Of a DNA stretch of 39,926 nucleotides, positions 33,692 to 39,926 are shown piece by piece. Numbering within the stretch: the stretch's first letter is position 1; every line of letters begins with the position of its first letter. The stretch comes from RGIG1681 sp045657465 (GTDB lineage Bacteria > Bacillota > Clostridia > Christensenellales > UBA1242). Location of the stretch: assembly GCA_045657465.1 (NCBI GenBank), contig JAZOTD010000027.1, forward strand, positions 1 through 39,926, written 5' to 3'. Below the pieces are notes generated by a model. That model worked only from the letters and a program-made list of their open reading frames with translations, was not told the DNA's origin and searched no databases. Made by a program: the position numbers and the translations under genes.

Positions 33692-34114
33692 CTACACTCC
33701 AAATTTTGCCAAAATGCTAAAGTCAGCATCTTCATCATCGTCTGAAAGTTTGTTCCATTCTTCTTCTGCCCAAATTTCAACACGATTGCCAACACCAACA
33801 AACACAAGATTTTTTGTGATGTTCGCAAATGCAATGAGCTCTTTTGATAAGAGAACACGGCCTTGTGCATCTTCTTCTGATTCAAAAGCAGACGCCAAGA
33901 ATTTTCTAACTGGTTTTTGAGCTTCTTCATCAAAAAGTGGCAAGTTTGTCAACTTTTCATAAAGCGAATCAAACTGTTCTTTTGAAAACACAAAAAGATT
34001 TTTGTTTGTGCCTTTTGTAATAATAAAGTCATTTCCCAGTTCATTTTTAAACTTTGAAGGCATACGCATACGCTTCTTCGCATCTAAAGCATGTCTATAG
34101 GTACCGATAAGCAT
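33692..34114 (-). CDS. mraZ: Transcriptional regulator MraZ
   Basis: 140 residues with two SpoVT/AbrB-like repeats: MLIGTYRHALDAKKRMRMP opens the first, and DAQGRVLLSKELIAFA lies in the second. MraZ binds short direct repeats ahead of its own operon and regulates the dcw cluster. AAAGGAGG precedes ATG. Upstream is a sigma-A promoter with two tandem AAAAGTGGTC units just before its -35, matching the expected arrangement. A C-terminal extension is acidic (SDDDEDADF). Confidence 0.96.
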   Translation of the reverse strand: MLIGTYRHALDAKKRMRMPSKFKNELGNDFIITKGTNKNLFVFSKEQFDSLYEKLTNLPLFDEEAQKPVRKFLASAFESEEDAQGRVLLSKELIAFANITKNLVFVGVGNRVEIWAEEEWNKLSDDDEDADFSILAKFGV

Positions 34115-34147
34115 AGAATATTCCTCCTTTATAAAGTTTATAAATAC

Positions 34148-34176
34148 ATTATATTTATTTGAAAATTAAAAGGCAA
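34148..34176 (-). promoter_or_regulatory. Sigma-A promoter of mraZ and the dcw cluster
   Basis: On the minus strand TTGCCT (34171-34176), 17-nt spacer, TATAAT (34148-34153), about 35 nt before the ribosome site AAAGGAGG. Confidence 0.82.
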
Positions 34177-34180
34177 TAAA

Positions 34181-34204
34181 TTTTGACCACTTTTGACCAC
34201 TTTT
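34181..34204 (-). promoter_or_regulatory. Candidate MraZ-binding direct repeats
   Basis: On the minus strand AAAAGTGGTC occurs twice in tandem (34191-34200 and 34181-34190), 4 bp upstream of the mraZ -35. Short G-rich direct repeats of the AAAGTG/GTGG kind with a helical-turn period are the described MraZ targets in several bacteria. A related AAAGTGGTTAAAATT lies at 34267-34281 in the opposite orientation. The rest of the 302-bp space between mraZ and 34417 holds only the two promoters. Confidence 0.6.
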
Positions 34205-34358
34205 TTAACAAAGTTATTAACAATTTTGTTAAAAACTCCATAAACGCTGATTTTTTCAACATTTCGAAAGTGGTTAAAATTCCCAAAATTTTTAAGATTT
34301 TTTAAAATTTGGTCATTTTGACTTAAAAAACATAAACAAAAAACCATCTTTTGCCCTA

Positions 34359-34387
34359 TTGAAATTGATTTGCCCATATGTTATAAT
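34359..34387 (+). promoter_or_regulatory. Sigma-A promoter of the 156-residue protein
   Basis: TTGAAA (34359-34364), 17-nt spacer, TATAAT (34382-34387), then a leader of about 23 nt with GAGGT. Confidence 0.82.
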
Positions 34388-34416
34388 GGACTCACATTAA
34401 CTGTGAGGTAAAAAAT

Positions 34417-34887
34417 ATGTTAGATGAAAAAGAAATTGATAAAATTCCATTCAAAGAACCAACAACATATGATGTGTGGGAAACCCATTCAACACTCGAA
34501 CAAATAAGATTATTAAGAGACAGAGACCCAATCATTTATAAAGCCATGAGACAAAAAAATGCTTTAGATGAAAAACTTATGCCTATTGAATTTTATTTTA
34601 AAGCAAGTGAGTTTGAAGGCGCGGTATATTACGCAGACAATGGCTTAGACTTTATTGACTACAACATTTATGACGTAACAGAACTTGCAACCATTATGTC
34701 ATGGGCACAAATGCGACTTGATGAATATGAAACATTTGTAAGCCAGCTCGAAGGAGACTCAACCACCGCAAACATTTTTGGTGACAACATTTCATATTTG
34801 CAAACTCATATCAACAACGTAACTTCTCTCTACAAAGAAAAGTTTGATGCTCTATTGCCACCAGCTCAACCAGGCGACAATAATTAA
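34417..34887 (+). CDS. Uncharacterised 156-residue protein
   Basis: I do not recognise this protein. It is acidic, probably mainly helical, with no signal peptide or membrane span. It opens with a polar segment (MLDEKEIDKIPFKEP), has a middle rich in Asp, Tyr and Phe (about 62-90) and ends in a Pro/Gly/Asn tail. It has a clear promoter, a GAGGT ribosome site 8 nt before ATG and a strong terminator, so it is a real single gene, probably expressed in growing cells. It diverges from mraZ. No functional claim can be made. Confidence 0.75.
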   Translation: MLDEKEIDKIPFKEPTTYDVWETHSTLEQIRLLRDRDPIIYKAMRQKNALDEKLMPIEFYFKASEFEGAVYYADNGLDFIDYNIYDVTELATIMSWAQMRLDEYETFVSQLEGDSTTANIFGDNISYLQTHINNVTSLYKEKFDALLPPAQPGDNN

Positions 34888-34924
34888 ATCAAAATAAAAA
34901 GACGCTAAATTTTAGCGTCTTTTT
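34880..34924 (+). repeat. 45-bp direct repeat, copy 1 (terminator and gene end)
   Basis: Identical over 45 bp to 36051-36095. It covers the last bases of the 156-residue protein gene and the whole terminator hairpin. The two copies are 1,171 bp apart and bracket the membrane protein and XRE genes. Confidence 0.93.
34896..34924. terminator. Bidirectional terminator, copy 1
   Basis: AAAAAGACGCTAAA/TTTTAGCGTCTTTTT stem with almost no loop, flanked by A and T runs. It serves the 156-residue protein gene on the plus strand and the membrane protein gene on the minus strand. Confidence 0.88.
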
Positions 34925-34931
34925 ATTTTAC

Positions 34932-35642
34932 CTATTCTTCAATTTTTATTTTTCCATTTTTAATTAAAAGCATAACTGTTACGCTTGCTAAATCAAGAAC
35001 TGCAAACAAGCTCATAAACACTGCAGATAAAGTTCTAAGTGTAATCATTGTTTTTTCTTTTAATTCCAACGGATAACTGCCACCCATAAAACCATTTGCT
35101 TCTATTTGTGTAGAAGTAATTTTTCCAACATAAATAAACCCTTCACTATCTGTGCTATACATATATAGTTTGCCATCATCAATTCTATATCTAACTGTTT
35201 CTGACATTCTTACTGGTTTATCACCCCATTCTTCATATTCGCTAGTTAATAATAAATAATTATCATCTTCAAAATCAATCACAATATTAAACTCAACGCC
35301 GTCTTCATAAATCTTGCCTGTATATTTATCTCCTTTAGAAAGAGAGCAAACCACAATTAATGCCGTTAAAAACATCACAAACAACACAGAAAATGCAATC
35401 GGAAAAACCTTTTGACAAAGTTTTGCAATTTTACAAAAAACTCCATTTGTTAGTTTTGATTTATCTGATTTTCTAGTTGCTGTAACAAGATTCAAAATTA
35501 TCATGTCACCACTTGCAAACAATTCAACATTGTCACCAATCTGAACATCCCAACTAGCATTACTTTTTTCAGTTCTCACAACTGAGCCATCTTCCATTCC
35601 AACAAAAATTTCATCATCGGTCACCTTTATAACTTTATTCAT
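34932..35642 (-). CDS. Two-span membrane protein with soluble N-terminal domain, unknown function
   Basis: 236 residues. An N-terminal beta-rich domain (1-55; GMEDGSVVRTEKSNASWDVQ) resembles a small OB or SH3-like barrel in outline. Then come a span (about 80-100), an extracytoplasmic beta-rich domain with acidic residues (about 103-195) and a second span (about 202-227). I recognise no family. AAAAGAGGTG precedes ATG. Its near-consensus promoter has a palindromic operator inside the spacer, and it diverges from an XRE regulator gene, which is the likely repressor. The arrangement suggests a regulated envelope protein. Confidence 0.75.
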   Translation of the reverse strand: MNKVIKVTDDEIFVGMEDGSVVRTEKSNASWDVQIGDNVELFASGDMIILNLVTATRKSDKSKLTNGVFCKIAKLCQKVFPIAFSVLFVMFLTALIVVCSLSKGDKYTGKIYEDGVEFNIVIDFEDDNYLLLTSEYEEWGDKPVRMSETVRYRIDDGKLYMYSTDSEGFIYVGKITSTQIEANGFMGGSYPLELKEKTMITLRTLSAVFMSLFAVLDLASVTVMLLIKNGKIKIEE

Positions 35643-35683
35643 CTCTTCACCTCTTTTGTAATCTATTTGATATGTGTATTTTA

Positions 35684-35712
35684 ATAATATACAAATGTAT
35701 ATTAATTGTCAA
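35684..35712 (-). promoter_or_regulatory. Sigma-A promoter of the membrane protein gene
   Basis: On the minus strand TTGACA (35707-35712), 17-nt spacer, TATTAT (35684-35689). The spacer and -10 contain the palindrome at 35688-35701. Confidence 0.82.
35688..35701. promoter_or_regulatory. Operator palindrome 1
   Basis: TATACA-AA-TGTATA, a perfect 6+2+6 inverted repeat within the membrane gene promoter. It is placed to block RNA polymerase. The likely ligand is the XRE protein encoded next door (inference). Confidence 0.65.
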
Positions 35713-35733
35713 CGCTTTTGGGTTATATATACT
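35706..35733 (+). promoter_or_regulatory. Sigma-A promoter of the XRE regulator gene
   Basis: TTGTCA (35706-35711), 16-nt spacer, TATACT (35728-35733). Its -35 overlaps the -35 of the divergent promoter on the other strand, so the two promoters are back to back. Confidence 0.6.
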
Positions 35734-35746
35734 TTACATTTGTATA
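35733..35746. promoter_or_regulatory. Operator palindrome 2
   Basis: TTTACA-TT-TGTATA matches operator 1 read on the other strand at 13 of 14 positions. It covers the predicted transcription start of the XRE gene; its centre is 45 bp from that of operator 1. Confidence 0.62.
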
Positions 35747-35759
35747 GTATTATAATTAC

Positions 35760-36068
35760 ATGGAAGTATTAAATAGAATTGAAGAATTAAGAAAAGAACG
35801 CGGTTGGTCAATTTACAAACTAGCAGAAGAATCAGGAATAACACAATCAACTTTGGCAAATATGTTTTCTAGAAAAACCATGCCTAGCATTTCAACTCTA
35901 ACACAGCTTTGTGAAGCTTTTGACATTTCTTTGTCACAATTTTTTAATTTTAATTCAACAAATTTTTCAGATGAAGAATTTTCTATTATTTCCAAATACA
36001 GAAAACTAAATGAAAAAGAAAAGCAGATTATTCAAAATCTTTTAGATTCCATAATTAAATCAAAATAA
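35760..36068 (+). CDS. XRE family transcriptional regulator
   Basis: 102 residues. A Cro/CI-type helix-turn-helix fills residues 3-62 (RIEELRKERGWSIYKLAEE, then the recognition helix around QSTLANMFSRK). A short C-terminal helical part (about 70-98; EFSIISKYRKLNEKEKQIIQ) resembles the tail of small XRE repressors. There is no Shine-Dalgarno and a TATAAT ends 3 nt before ATG, so starts further upstream or a leaderless mode are open. Two matching palindromes sit in its own and the divergent promoter. Its last codons lie inside the 45-bp repeat. Confidence 0.88.
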   Translation: MEVLNRIEELRKERGWSIYKLAEESGITQSTLANMFSRKTMPSISTLTQLCEAFDISLSQFFNFNSTNFSDEEFSIISKYRKLNEKEKQIIQNLLDSIIKSK

Positions 36069-36095
36069 AAAGACGCTAAATTTTAGCGTCTTTTT
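36051..36095 (+). repeat. 45-bp direct repeat, copy 2 (terminator and gene end)
   Basis: Identical to 34880-34924. In this copy the sequence encodes the last five residues of the XRE protein (a different frame use from copy 1) and the terminator. Confidence 0.93.
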
Positions 36096-36097
36096 TT
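36067..36097. terminator. Bidirectional terminator, copy 2
   Basis: The same GACGCTAAA/TTTAGCGTC hairpin as copy 1, with A and T runs. It ends the XRE gene and overlaps the stop codon of the converging metallophosphoesterase gene. Confidence 0.88.
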
Positions 36098-36794
36098 ATT
36101 CATAAATTAAAACCGGATCATTTTGAATATGGTCACATGACGTGAAGTAATATTCAACACCGTTTATTTTTGTTTTAAGTGGACAATTTGTGTAACCATG
36201 AATGTGTCCAAAAACAACCTTATCAACTCCATACTCTTCAAAAAGCTTTGTGAACTCTGTTTCCCCACCCTTTGCATCAAATGGCGGAAAGTGCATCATT
36301 GCAACAAGCTTGTCACCATCTTCTTTTAAGTTCTTTGCAAACATCAATGTGAGTTTCAATCTTTCAGTTTCTCTTTTGTAGATTTTCATATCTTCTTCTA
36401 AAAACTCTTTTCCTTCTTCAGGAACATTCCAACCACGAGTTCCACAAATGACATAAGAACCAATTTTTATTGCATCATTTTGAATCGCAGAAATTGATTC
36501 TGGCAAAATTTCTCGAACAGCTGAAATAGATTTCCACCAATATTCATGATTGCCCTTGATAATAATTTTTTGACCTGGCAAATCATCAATCCATTTTAAG
36601 TCAGCCACAGCTTCTTCAAGCTTCATCGCCCAACTAATATCACCCGCCACAAGCACAAGGTCATCTTGTGAAATTTTGTTTTTCCAATTCTCGCTAATTT
36701 TAGAAACATAATTTTCCCAATGACCACCAAAAACATCCATTGGCTTGTCACAGCTATTTGACAAATGCAAATCACTTATTGCAAAAATTTTCAT
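36096..36794 (-). CDS. Calcineurin-like metallophosphoesterase
   Basis: 232 residues. The metallophosphatase metal-site motifs are all present: SDLHL (D and H), AGDISWA, KGNHEYW, MHFPPF and GHIHG. The binuclear centre hydrolyses phosphomono- or diesters; the substrate is unknown. The ATG at 36794 is chosen: GGAG lies about 7 nt upstream and the engB stop is one base before it. It is translationally coupled to engB, a pairing also seen in other Firmicutes. Confidence 0.9.
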   Translation of the reverse strand: MKIFAISDLHLSNSCDKPMDVFGGHWENYVSKISENWKNKISQDDLVLVAGDISWAMKLEEAVADLKWIDDLPGQKIIIKGNHEYWWKSISAVREILPESISAIQNDAIKIGSYVICGTRGWNVPEEGKEFLEEDMKIYKRETERLKLTLMFAKNLKEDGDKLVAMMHFPPFDAKGGETEFTKLFEEYGVDKVVFGHIHGYTNCPLKTKINGVEYYFTSCDHIQNDPVLIYE

Positions 36795-36795
36795 T

Positions 36796-37386
36796 TTATT
36801 CTCCATCTACAAATTGATAGATTCTGCCAACGATATTATCTTTTCCGTAAGCAGTTTCAGAACTAATCAAATAAATGTTTTCAATGCCAACTTTGAGTTT
36901 GCTAGCAATATCTTGAAGACGTTTTGTGCGTTCTGTCTTTTTAATCTTATCATACTTTGTTGCTACTATTGTAACAGGAATATTTTGAAATGTTAAGTAA
37001 TCTAGCATCTGAACATCTTGAACTGTTGGAGTGTGACGAATATCAACAAGCAAAATTGCATTGGCAATATTTTTTGAATTTTCTAGGTATGTGTTGATCA
37101 TCTTTGTCCAGCGTTGTTGTTCAAGTTTGCTTGTTTCAGCATAACCATATCCTGGCAAATCAACGAGCACAAAATCTTTATTGATTAAGAAGAAATTAAC
37201 AAGTTTTGTCTTGCCTTGAGTAGCTGAAACCTTTGCAAGTTTTGAGTTATTTGAAAGCATATTTATAAAGCTAGACTTTCCAACATTGCTTCGTCCAACC
37301 AAAATAATTTCTGGTAAATCAAACCCCTTAAAGTTTTCAAGTTCTGATTCAGATTTTAAAAAAACCGCATTTTTTATCACTTTCAT
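36796..37386 (-). CDS. engB: Ribosome biogenesis GTPase EngB/YsxC
   Basis: 196 residues, a single-domain TRAFAC GTPase needed for late 50S assembly. The P-loop is GRSNVGKSS (31-39), followed by the LVDLPGYG switch II, the TKYD specificity motif and a C-terminal SSETAYG. AAGGAG precedes ATG. It lies downstream of clpX as in the common tig-clpP-clpX-(lon)-engB order, but no lon gene is present and a terminator separates it from clpX. Confidence 0.96.
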   Translation of the reverse strand: MKVIKNAVFLKSESELENFKGFDLPEIILVGRSNVGKSSFINMLSNNSKLAKVSATQGKTKLVNFFLINKDFVLVDLPGYGYAETSKLEQQRWTKMINTYLENSKNIANAILLVDIRHTPTVQDVQMLDYLTFQNIPVTIVATKYDKIKKTERTKRLQDIASKLKVGIENIYLISSETAYGKDNIVGRIYQFVDGE

Positions 37387-37536
37387 GTTAAAATCTCCTT
37401 CATTTTATGTGTTTTATTTAAAATATTTGCATTTTTCAATAAAACCACGAGTGACTTTATTGTTTTTATTTTATAACACTATTATTTGCAATATCTATTT
37501 TAACACGTCTCTTAAAAAAAATCAACAACTAATAAA

Positions 37537-37578
37537 AAATTACCACTAATATTTTTCGCAAAATACTAGCGGTAATTT
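37537..37578 (-). terminator. Intrinsic terminator after clpX
   Basis: AAATTACC (37537-37544) pairs with GGTAATTT (37571-37578), continued by CTA/TAG and TATTTT/AAAATA around a TCGC loop, 17 pairs with two mismatches; T6 follows on the minus strand. The remaining 150 bp before engB is very AT-rich; only a weak TTGAAA-N17-TAAAAC promoter candidate is seen there. Confidence 0.82.
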
Positions 37579-37594
37579 AACCATTTTAGACTTT

Positions 37595-38935
37595 TTATGC
37601 GGTTTTTGTTTCGTCACCTGCATTTTCTTCTTTCTTTTTTTCAATAATAACAGGAACAACTTTTGTTGAATTTTTCTTATCTACATCCATAATAATTTTA
37701 TGAATATTGTTATTGCTTGGCGCTGTATACATAACAGGCATCATGGCATTTTCTAAGATTGTTCTAAGACCTCTTGCACCAGTCTTGAGTTCGATTGCCT
37801 TTTTAGCAAATGCCATAACAGCTTCATTCGTAAACTCAAGTTTTATGCCATCCATATCAAACAACTTTTTGTATTGCTTAACAAGTGCATTTCTTGGTTC
37901 TGTTAAAATTCTCTTGAGTGCTTTTTCGTCAAGTTCTTTGAGCGTTACAGTTAATGGAACGCGTCCAATAAATTCTGGAATGAGTCCATACTTAATAAGG
38001 TCATGTGGTTCAACTTTTTCAAGCAAGTCTGATTCTTTAAGTTGAGCTTTTGTTTTAACATTTCCACCAAAGCCAAGTGTTGAACTTTCAGTTCTCTTTT
38101 TAATAACATCATCAAGACCTACAAAAGCACCACCCAAAATAAACAAAATGTTTGTTGTGTCGATTTGCAAGCATTCTTGGTTTGGATGTTTTCTGCCACC
38201 TTGTGGTGGAACTGAAGCAACCGTGCTTTCTAAAATCTTCAAGAGTGATTGTTGAACACCTTCACCAGAAACGTCTCTTGTTATTGAAACATTTTCACTT
38301 TTCTTTGCAATCTTATCAATTTCATCAATATAGATGATTCCCTTTTCAGCTTTTTTGATATTATAATCTGCTGCTTGAATAAGCTTCAAAAGAATATTTT
38401 CAACATCTTCACCAACATATCCAGCTTCCGTCAAAGTCGTTGCATCAGCAGACGCAAATGGAACATCCAAGATTTTTGCAAGAGTTTTTGCAATCAATGT
38501 TTTTCCTGAACCCGTTGGTCCAAGCATCAAAACATTGCTCTTTTCAAGGTCAACATCATCAAAAACTTTTGTTTTAGCTTCTCCAGTTTGCTTTGCAAGT
38601 TCTTCTTGCTTTTGACGTTTTGATATTACATAGTTGATTCTTTTGTAATGGTTATAAACCGCCACTGAAAGCACTTCTTTTGCTTTGTCTTGACCTACAA
38701 TATAATAATCAAGTTCTTTTTTGATTTTTTCAGGACTTGGCAAAACAAATGGCTCTTCTTTTTGACGCTTTCTAGCTTCTGCATCTAAAATATCTCTGCA
38801 GATTTTTATACAATCATTGCAAATGCCAACTGAACCATTTGGGTTTTCTACAAGTTCTTTAAACGCACCACGTGGTCTGCCGCAAAATGAACAATTTCCA
38901 CTTCTTGGTTGGGTTGGTTTTTGATTATCTTCCAT
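37595..38935 (-). CDS. clpX: ATP-dependent protease ATPase subunit ClpX
   Basis: 446 residues. The N-terminal zinc-binding domain uses C15, C18, C39 and C42. The AAA+ core has Walker A GPTGSGKT, Walker B IIYIDEIDKIA, sensor and arginine-finger regions (TRDVSGEGVQQ, GRVPL) and a pore loop in SADATTLTEAGYVGED. An IGF-type ClpP-docking loop is expected near 265-280; here LGFG is seen. It unfolds substrates for ClpP. AAGGAG precedes ATG. It is 66 nt downstream of clpP, with a hairpin between. Confidence 0.97.
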   Translation of the reverse strand: MEDNQKPTQPRSGNCSFCGRPRGAFKELVENPNGSVGICNDCIKICRDILDAEARKRQKEEPFVLPSPEKIKKELDYYIVGQDKAKEVLSVAVYNHYKRINYVISKRQKQEELAKQTGEAKTKVFDDVDLEKSNVLMLGPTGSGKTLIAKTLAKILDVPFASADATTLTEAGYVGEDVENILLKLIQAADYNIKKAEKGIIYIDEIDKIAKKSENVSITRDVSGEGVQQSLLKILESTVASVPPQGGRKHPNQECLQIDTTNILFILGGAFVGLDDVIKKRTESSTLGFGGNVKTKAQLKESDLLEKVEPHDLIKYGLIPEFIGRVPLTVTLKELDEKALKRILTEPRNALVKQYKKLFDMDGIKLEFTNEAVMAFAKKAIELKTGARGLRTILENAMMPVMYTAPSNNNIHKIIMDVDKKNSTKVVPVIIEKKKEENAGDETKTA

Positions 38936-38954
38936 AAAATCTCCTTAATAAAAA

Positions 38955-38996
38955 TCAAGATATGCAAAAAAACATAAATTCTTTTGTATATCTTGA
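38955..38996 (-). terminator. Hairpin with T tail between clpP and clpX
   Basis: TCAAGATATGCAAAA (38955-38969) pairs with TTTTGTATATCTTGA (38982-38996), 15 bp with one mismatch and a 12-nt loop. On the minus-strand RNA it is followed directly by TTTTTATT, then AAGGAG of clpX. It could be a partial terminator setting the clpP:clpX ratio. Confidence 0.6.
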
Positions 38997-39001
38997 CCGA
39001 A

Positions 39002-39598
39002 TTATTGTCTTTTTGCGTAAATTTTGTCAATAAGACCATATTTTTTAGCTTCTTCAGCAGACATAAAGTTATCTCTGTCTGTGTCTTTTTCAATGGTCTC
39101 AATTGGCATGCCAGTGTTTTGTGACAATATTTTATTTATAAGTTTCTTTGTTCTCATCATATGTTCAGCGTGAATCTTAATATCACTAGCCTGACCATGA
39201 AAACCTCCAAGCGGCTGATGAATCATCACTTCTGAATTTGGAAGCACATATCTTTTGCCCTTTGCTCCACTTGAAAGCAAGATTGCTGCCATGCTGGCAG
39301 CCATGCCCACACAAACTGTGCACACGTCACATTTGATGTAGTTCATTGTGTCATAGATTGCCATACCAGCAACAACACTTCCGCCTGGCGAATTGATATA
39401 CATCATAATATCCTTATCTGGATCTTTTCCTTCAAGATAAATAAGTTGAGCAATTATAAGATTTGCTGTTTGGTCATTAATTTCTCCATTAAGAAATATA
39501 ATTCTATCTTCTAAAAGCCTAGAATAGATGTCATATGACCTTTCTCCACGGTTGGTTTGTTCCACAACCATAGGAATTAACATGTCTTTTTCTAACAT
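39002..39598 (-). CDS. clpP: ATP-dependent Clp protease proteolytic subunit ClpP
   Basis: 198 residues. The Ser-His-Asp triad is visible: S102 in GMAASMAA, H127 in MIHQPLGG, and an Asp in KDTDRDNF. The N-terminal loop VEQTNRGERSYDIYSRLL is typical and short, with almost no propeptide. It assembles as a double heptamer and degrades proteins fed by ClpX. TAGGAG precedes ATG. It follows the trigger factor gene by 18 nt. Confidence 0.98.
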   Translation of the reverse strand: MLEKDMLIPMVVEQTNRGERSYDIYSRLLEDRIIFLNGEINDQTANLIIAQLIYLEGKDPDKDIMMYINSPGGSVVAGMAIYDTMNYIKCDVCTVCVGMAASMAAILLSSGAKGKRYVLPNSEVMIHQPLGGFHGQASDIKIHAEHMMRTKKLINKILSQNTGMPIETIEKDTDRDNFMSAEEAKKYGLIDKIYAKRQ

Positions 39599-39616
39599 AT
39601 TTTTGCTCCTAACAAA

Positions 39617-39926
39617 CTACTTAATATTATTCTTCTCTTTTAAAAGTTTTATAACCTTTTCTGTAATAATATTGTTTTCAATGATTTCTTTTTGATTTGG
39701 ATTCATTGTCTTCTTAAGTTCTTTTGCAGTCTTACCCATTTTTTCAGCAAGTTCTTCAACTTTTGCATCAACATCAGCAGCTTCTGCTTTAATGTTTTCA
39801 GCCTTTATAATTTCTCCCAAAACAAGGCTTGTTTTGATTTGTTTTTCAGTGTCTGCTTCTCTAGATGCACGAAGAGATTCATCTGTCATGCCTGTGTATG
39901 CAAGATACATTTCATATGACATGCCT
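39617..39926 (-). CDS. tig: Trigger factor, C-terminal part (5' end outside window)
   Basis: The last 102 residues of a protein whose start lies beyond 39926. The segment has the helical C-terminal chaperone-arm character of trigger factor (SYEMYLAYTGM, then SLVLGEIIKAENIKAEAADVD, then KKTMNPNQKEIIENNIITEKVIKLL in separate helices). Trigger factor is the ribosome-bound folding chaperone. Its location just upstream of clpP is the standard tig-clpP-clpX order, which supports the call. Confidence 0.92.
   Translation of the reverse strand, partial: GMSYEMYLAYTGMTDESLRASREADTEKQIKTSLVLGEIIKAENIKAEAADVDAKVEELAEKMGKTAKELKKTMNPNQKEIIENNIITEKVIKLLKEKNNIK

Noticed and set aside
34138..34377. A 79-codon minus-strand frame upstream of mraZ
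   Set aside because: It covers the mraZ promoter, the MraZ repeats and the divergent promoter, has no ribosome site and no protein-like composition.
34932..36068. Membrane protein plus XRE pair as a toxin-antitoxin module
   Set aside because: The genes are divergent instead of co-transcribed, and the 236-residue two-span protein does not look like a known toxin; a regulator-target pair explains the operators better.
37387..37532. A CIRCE or CtsR operator upstream of engB or near clpX
   Set aside because: Neither the TTAGCACTC inverted repeat nor tandem GGTCAAA heptamers are present in this AT-rich gap.

Overview
The window is an AT-rich, gene-dense piece of a Gram-positive, endospore-forming bacterium, most likely an uncultured low-GC Clostridia-type Bacillota. 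The evidence is the set of sporulation genes (spoIVA, spoIIP, spoIIGA, sigE, sigG, a ylmC/ymxH homologue), a division and cell-wall cluster in Firmicutes order, a meso-DAP type MurE, FeoAB, tRNAs with encoded CCA ends and ordinary sigma-A promoters. TGA is used as a stop. Nearly everything reads on the minus strand. The plus-strand exceptions are one tRNA-Leu, a GH18-like gene, sigG, an unknown 156-residue protein and an XRE regulator. No phage, IS element or CRISPR array is visible.

Layout. 1-520: minus-strand tRNA array (Gly, Arg, His, Gln, Gln, Lys; the last runs off the left edge). 622-1057: tRNA-Leu(CAG) with its promoter, then two 130-bp tandem units that each repeat the 3' end of that tRNA, then a terminator. 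1056-2805: histidine phosphatase and a degenerate amidohydrolase. 2913-5681: a membrane-anchored GH18-like protein and spoIVA, convergent, each with a sigma-E-like promoter. 5776-9176: der-plsY-membrane protein-HAD hydrolase operon. 9268-11270: DUF1614-spoIIP. 11290-14271: feoA-feoB-RluA pseudouridine synthase. 14327-17816: nrdR, ylmC, sigG, sigE, spoIIGA; the order is the usual one but sigG is inverted. 17962-20294: phosphohexomutase and a DUF1097 membrane protein. 20310-34114: the dcw cluster mraZ-rsmH-ftsL-like-PBP-murE-mraY-murD-ftsW-murA-divIB, then ftsA-ftsZ from its own promoter; murF, murG, murB and murC are absent from it. 34359-36095: unknown protein, then a membrane protein and an XRE regulator on back-to-back promoters with paired operators, the pair bracketed by identical 45-bp terminator repeats. 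36096-39926: metallophosphoesterase, engB, clpX, clpP and the 3' end of the trigger factor gene.

How it fits together. The dcw genes make lipid-linked peptidoglycan precursors and the septal synthase and divisome. The sporulation genes supply the mother-cell (sigma-E) and forespore (sigma-G) programmes that act on the same septum: SpoIIGA processes sigma-E, SpoIIP remodels septal peptidoglycan, and SpoIVA builds the coat base. The least expected elements are the tRNA-end-bearing tandem repeat, the sigma-E-like promoter on the GH18 gene, the self-contained XRE switch, the flipped sigG, an FtsA with no membrane-targeting tail, and hairpins that overlap the ribosome binding sites of the DUF1614-spoIIP operon and the PBP gene. 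All family assignments come from reading motifs and overall protein shape; no database search was run.
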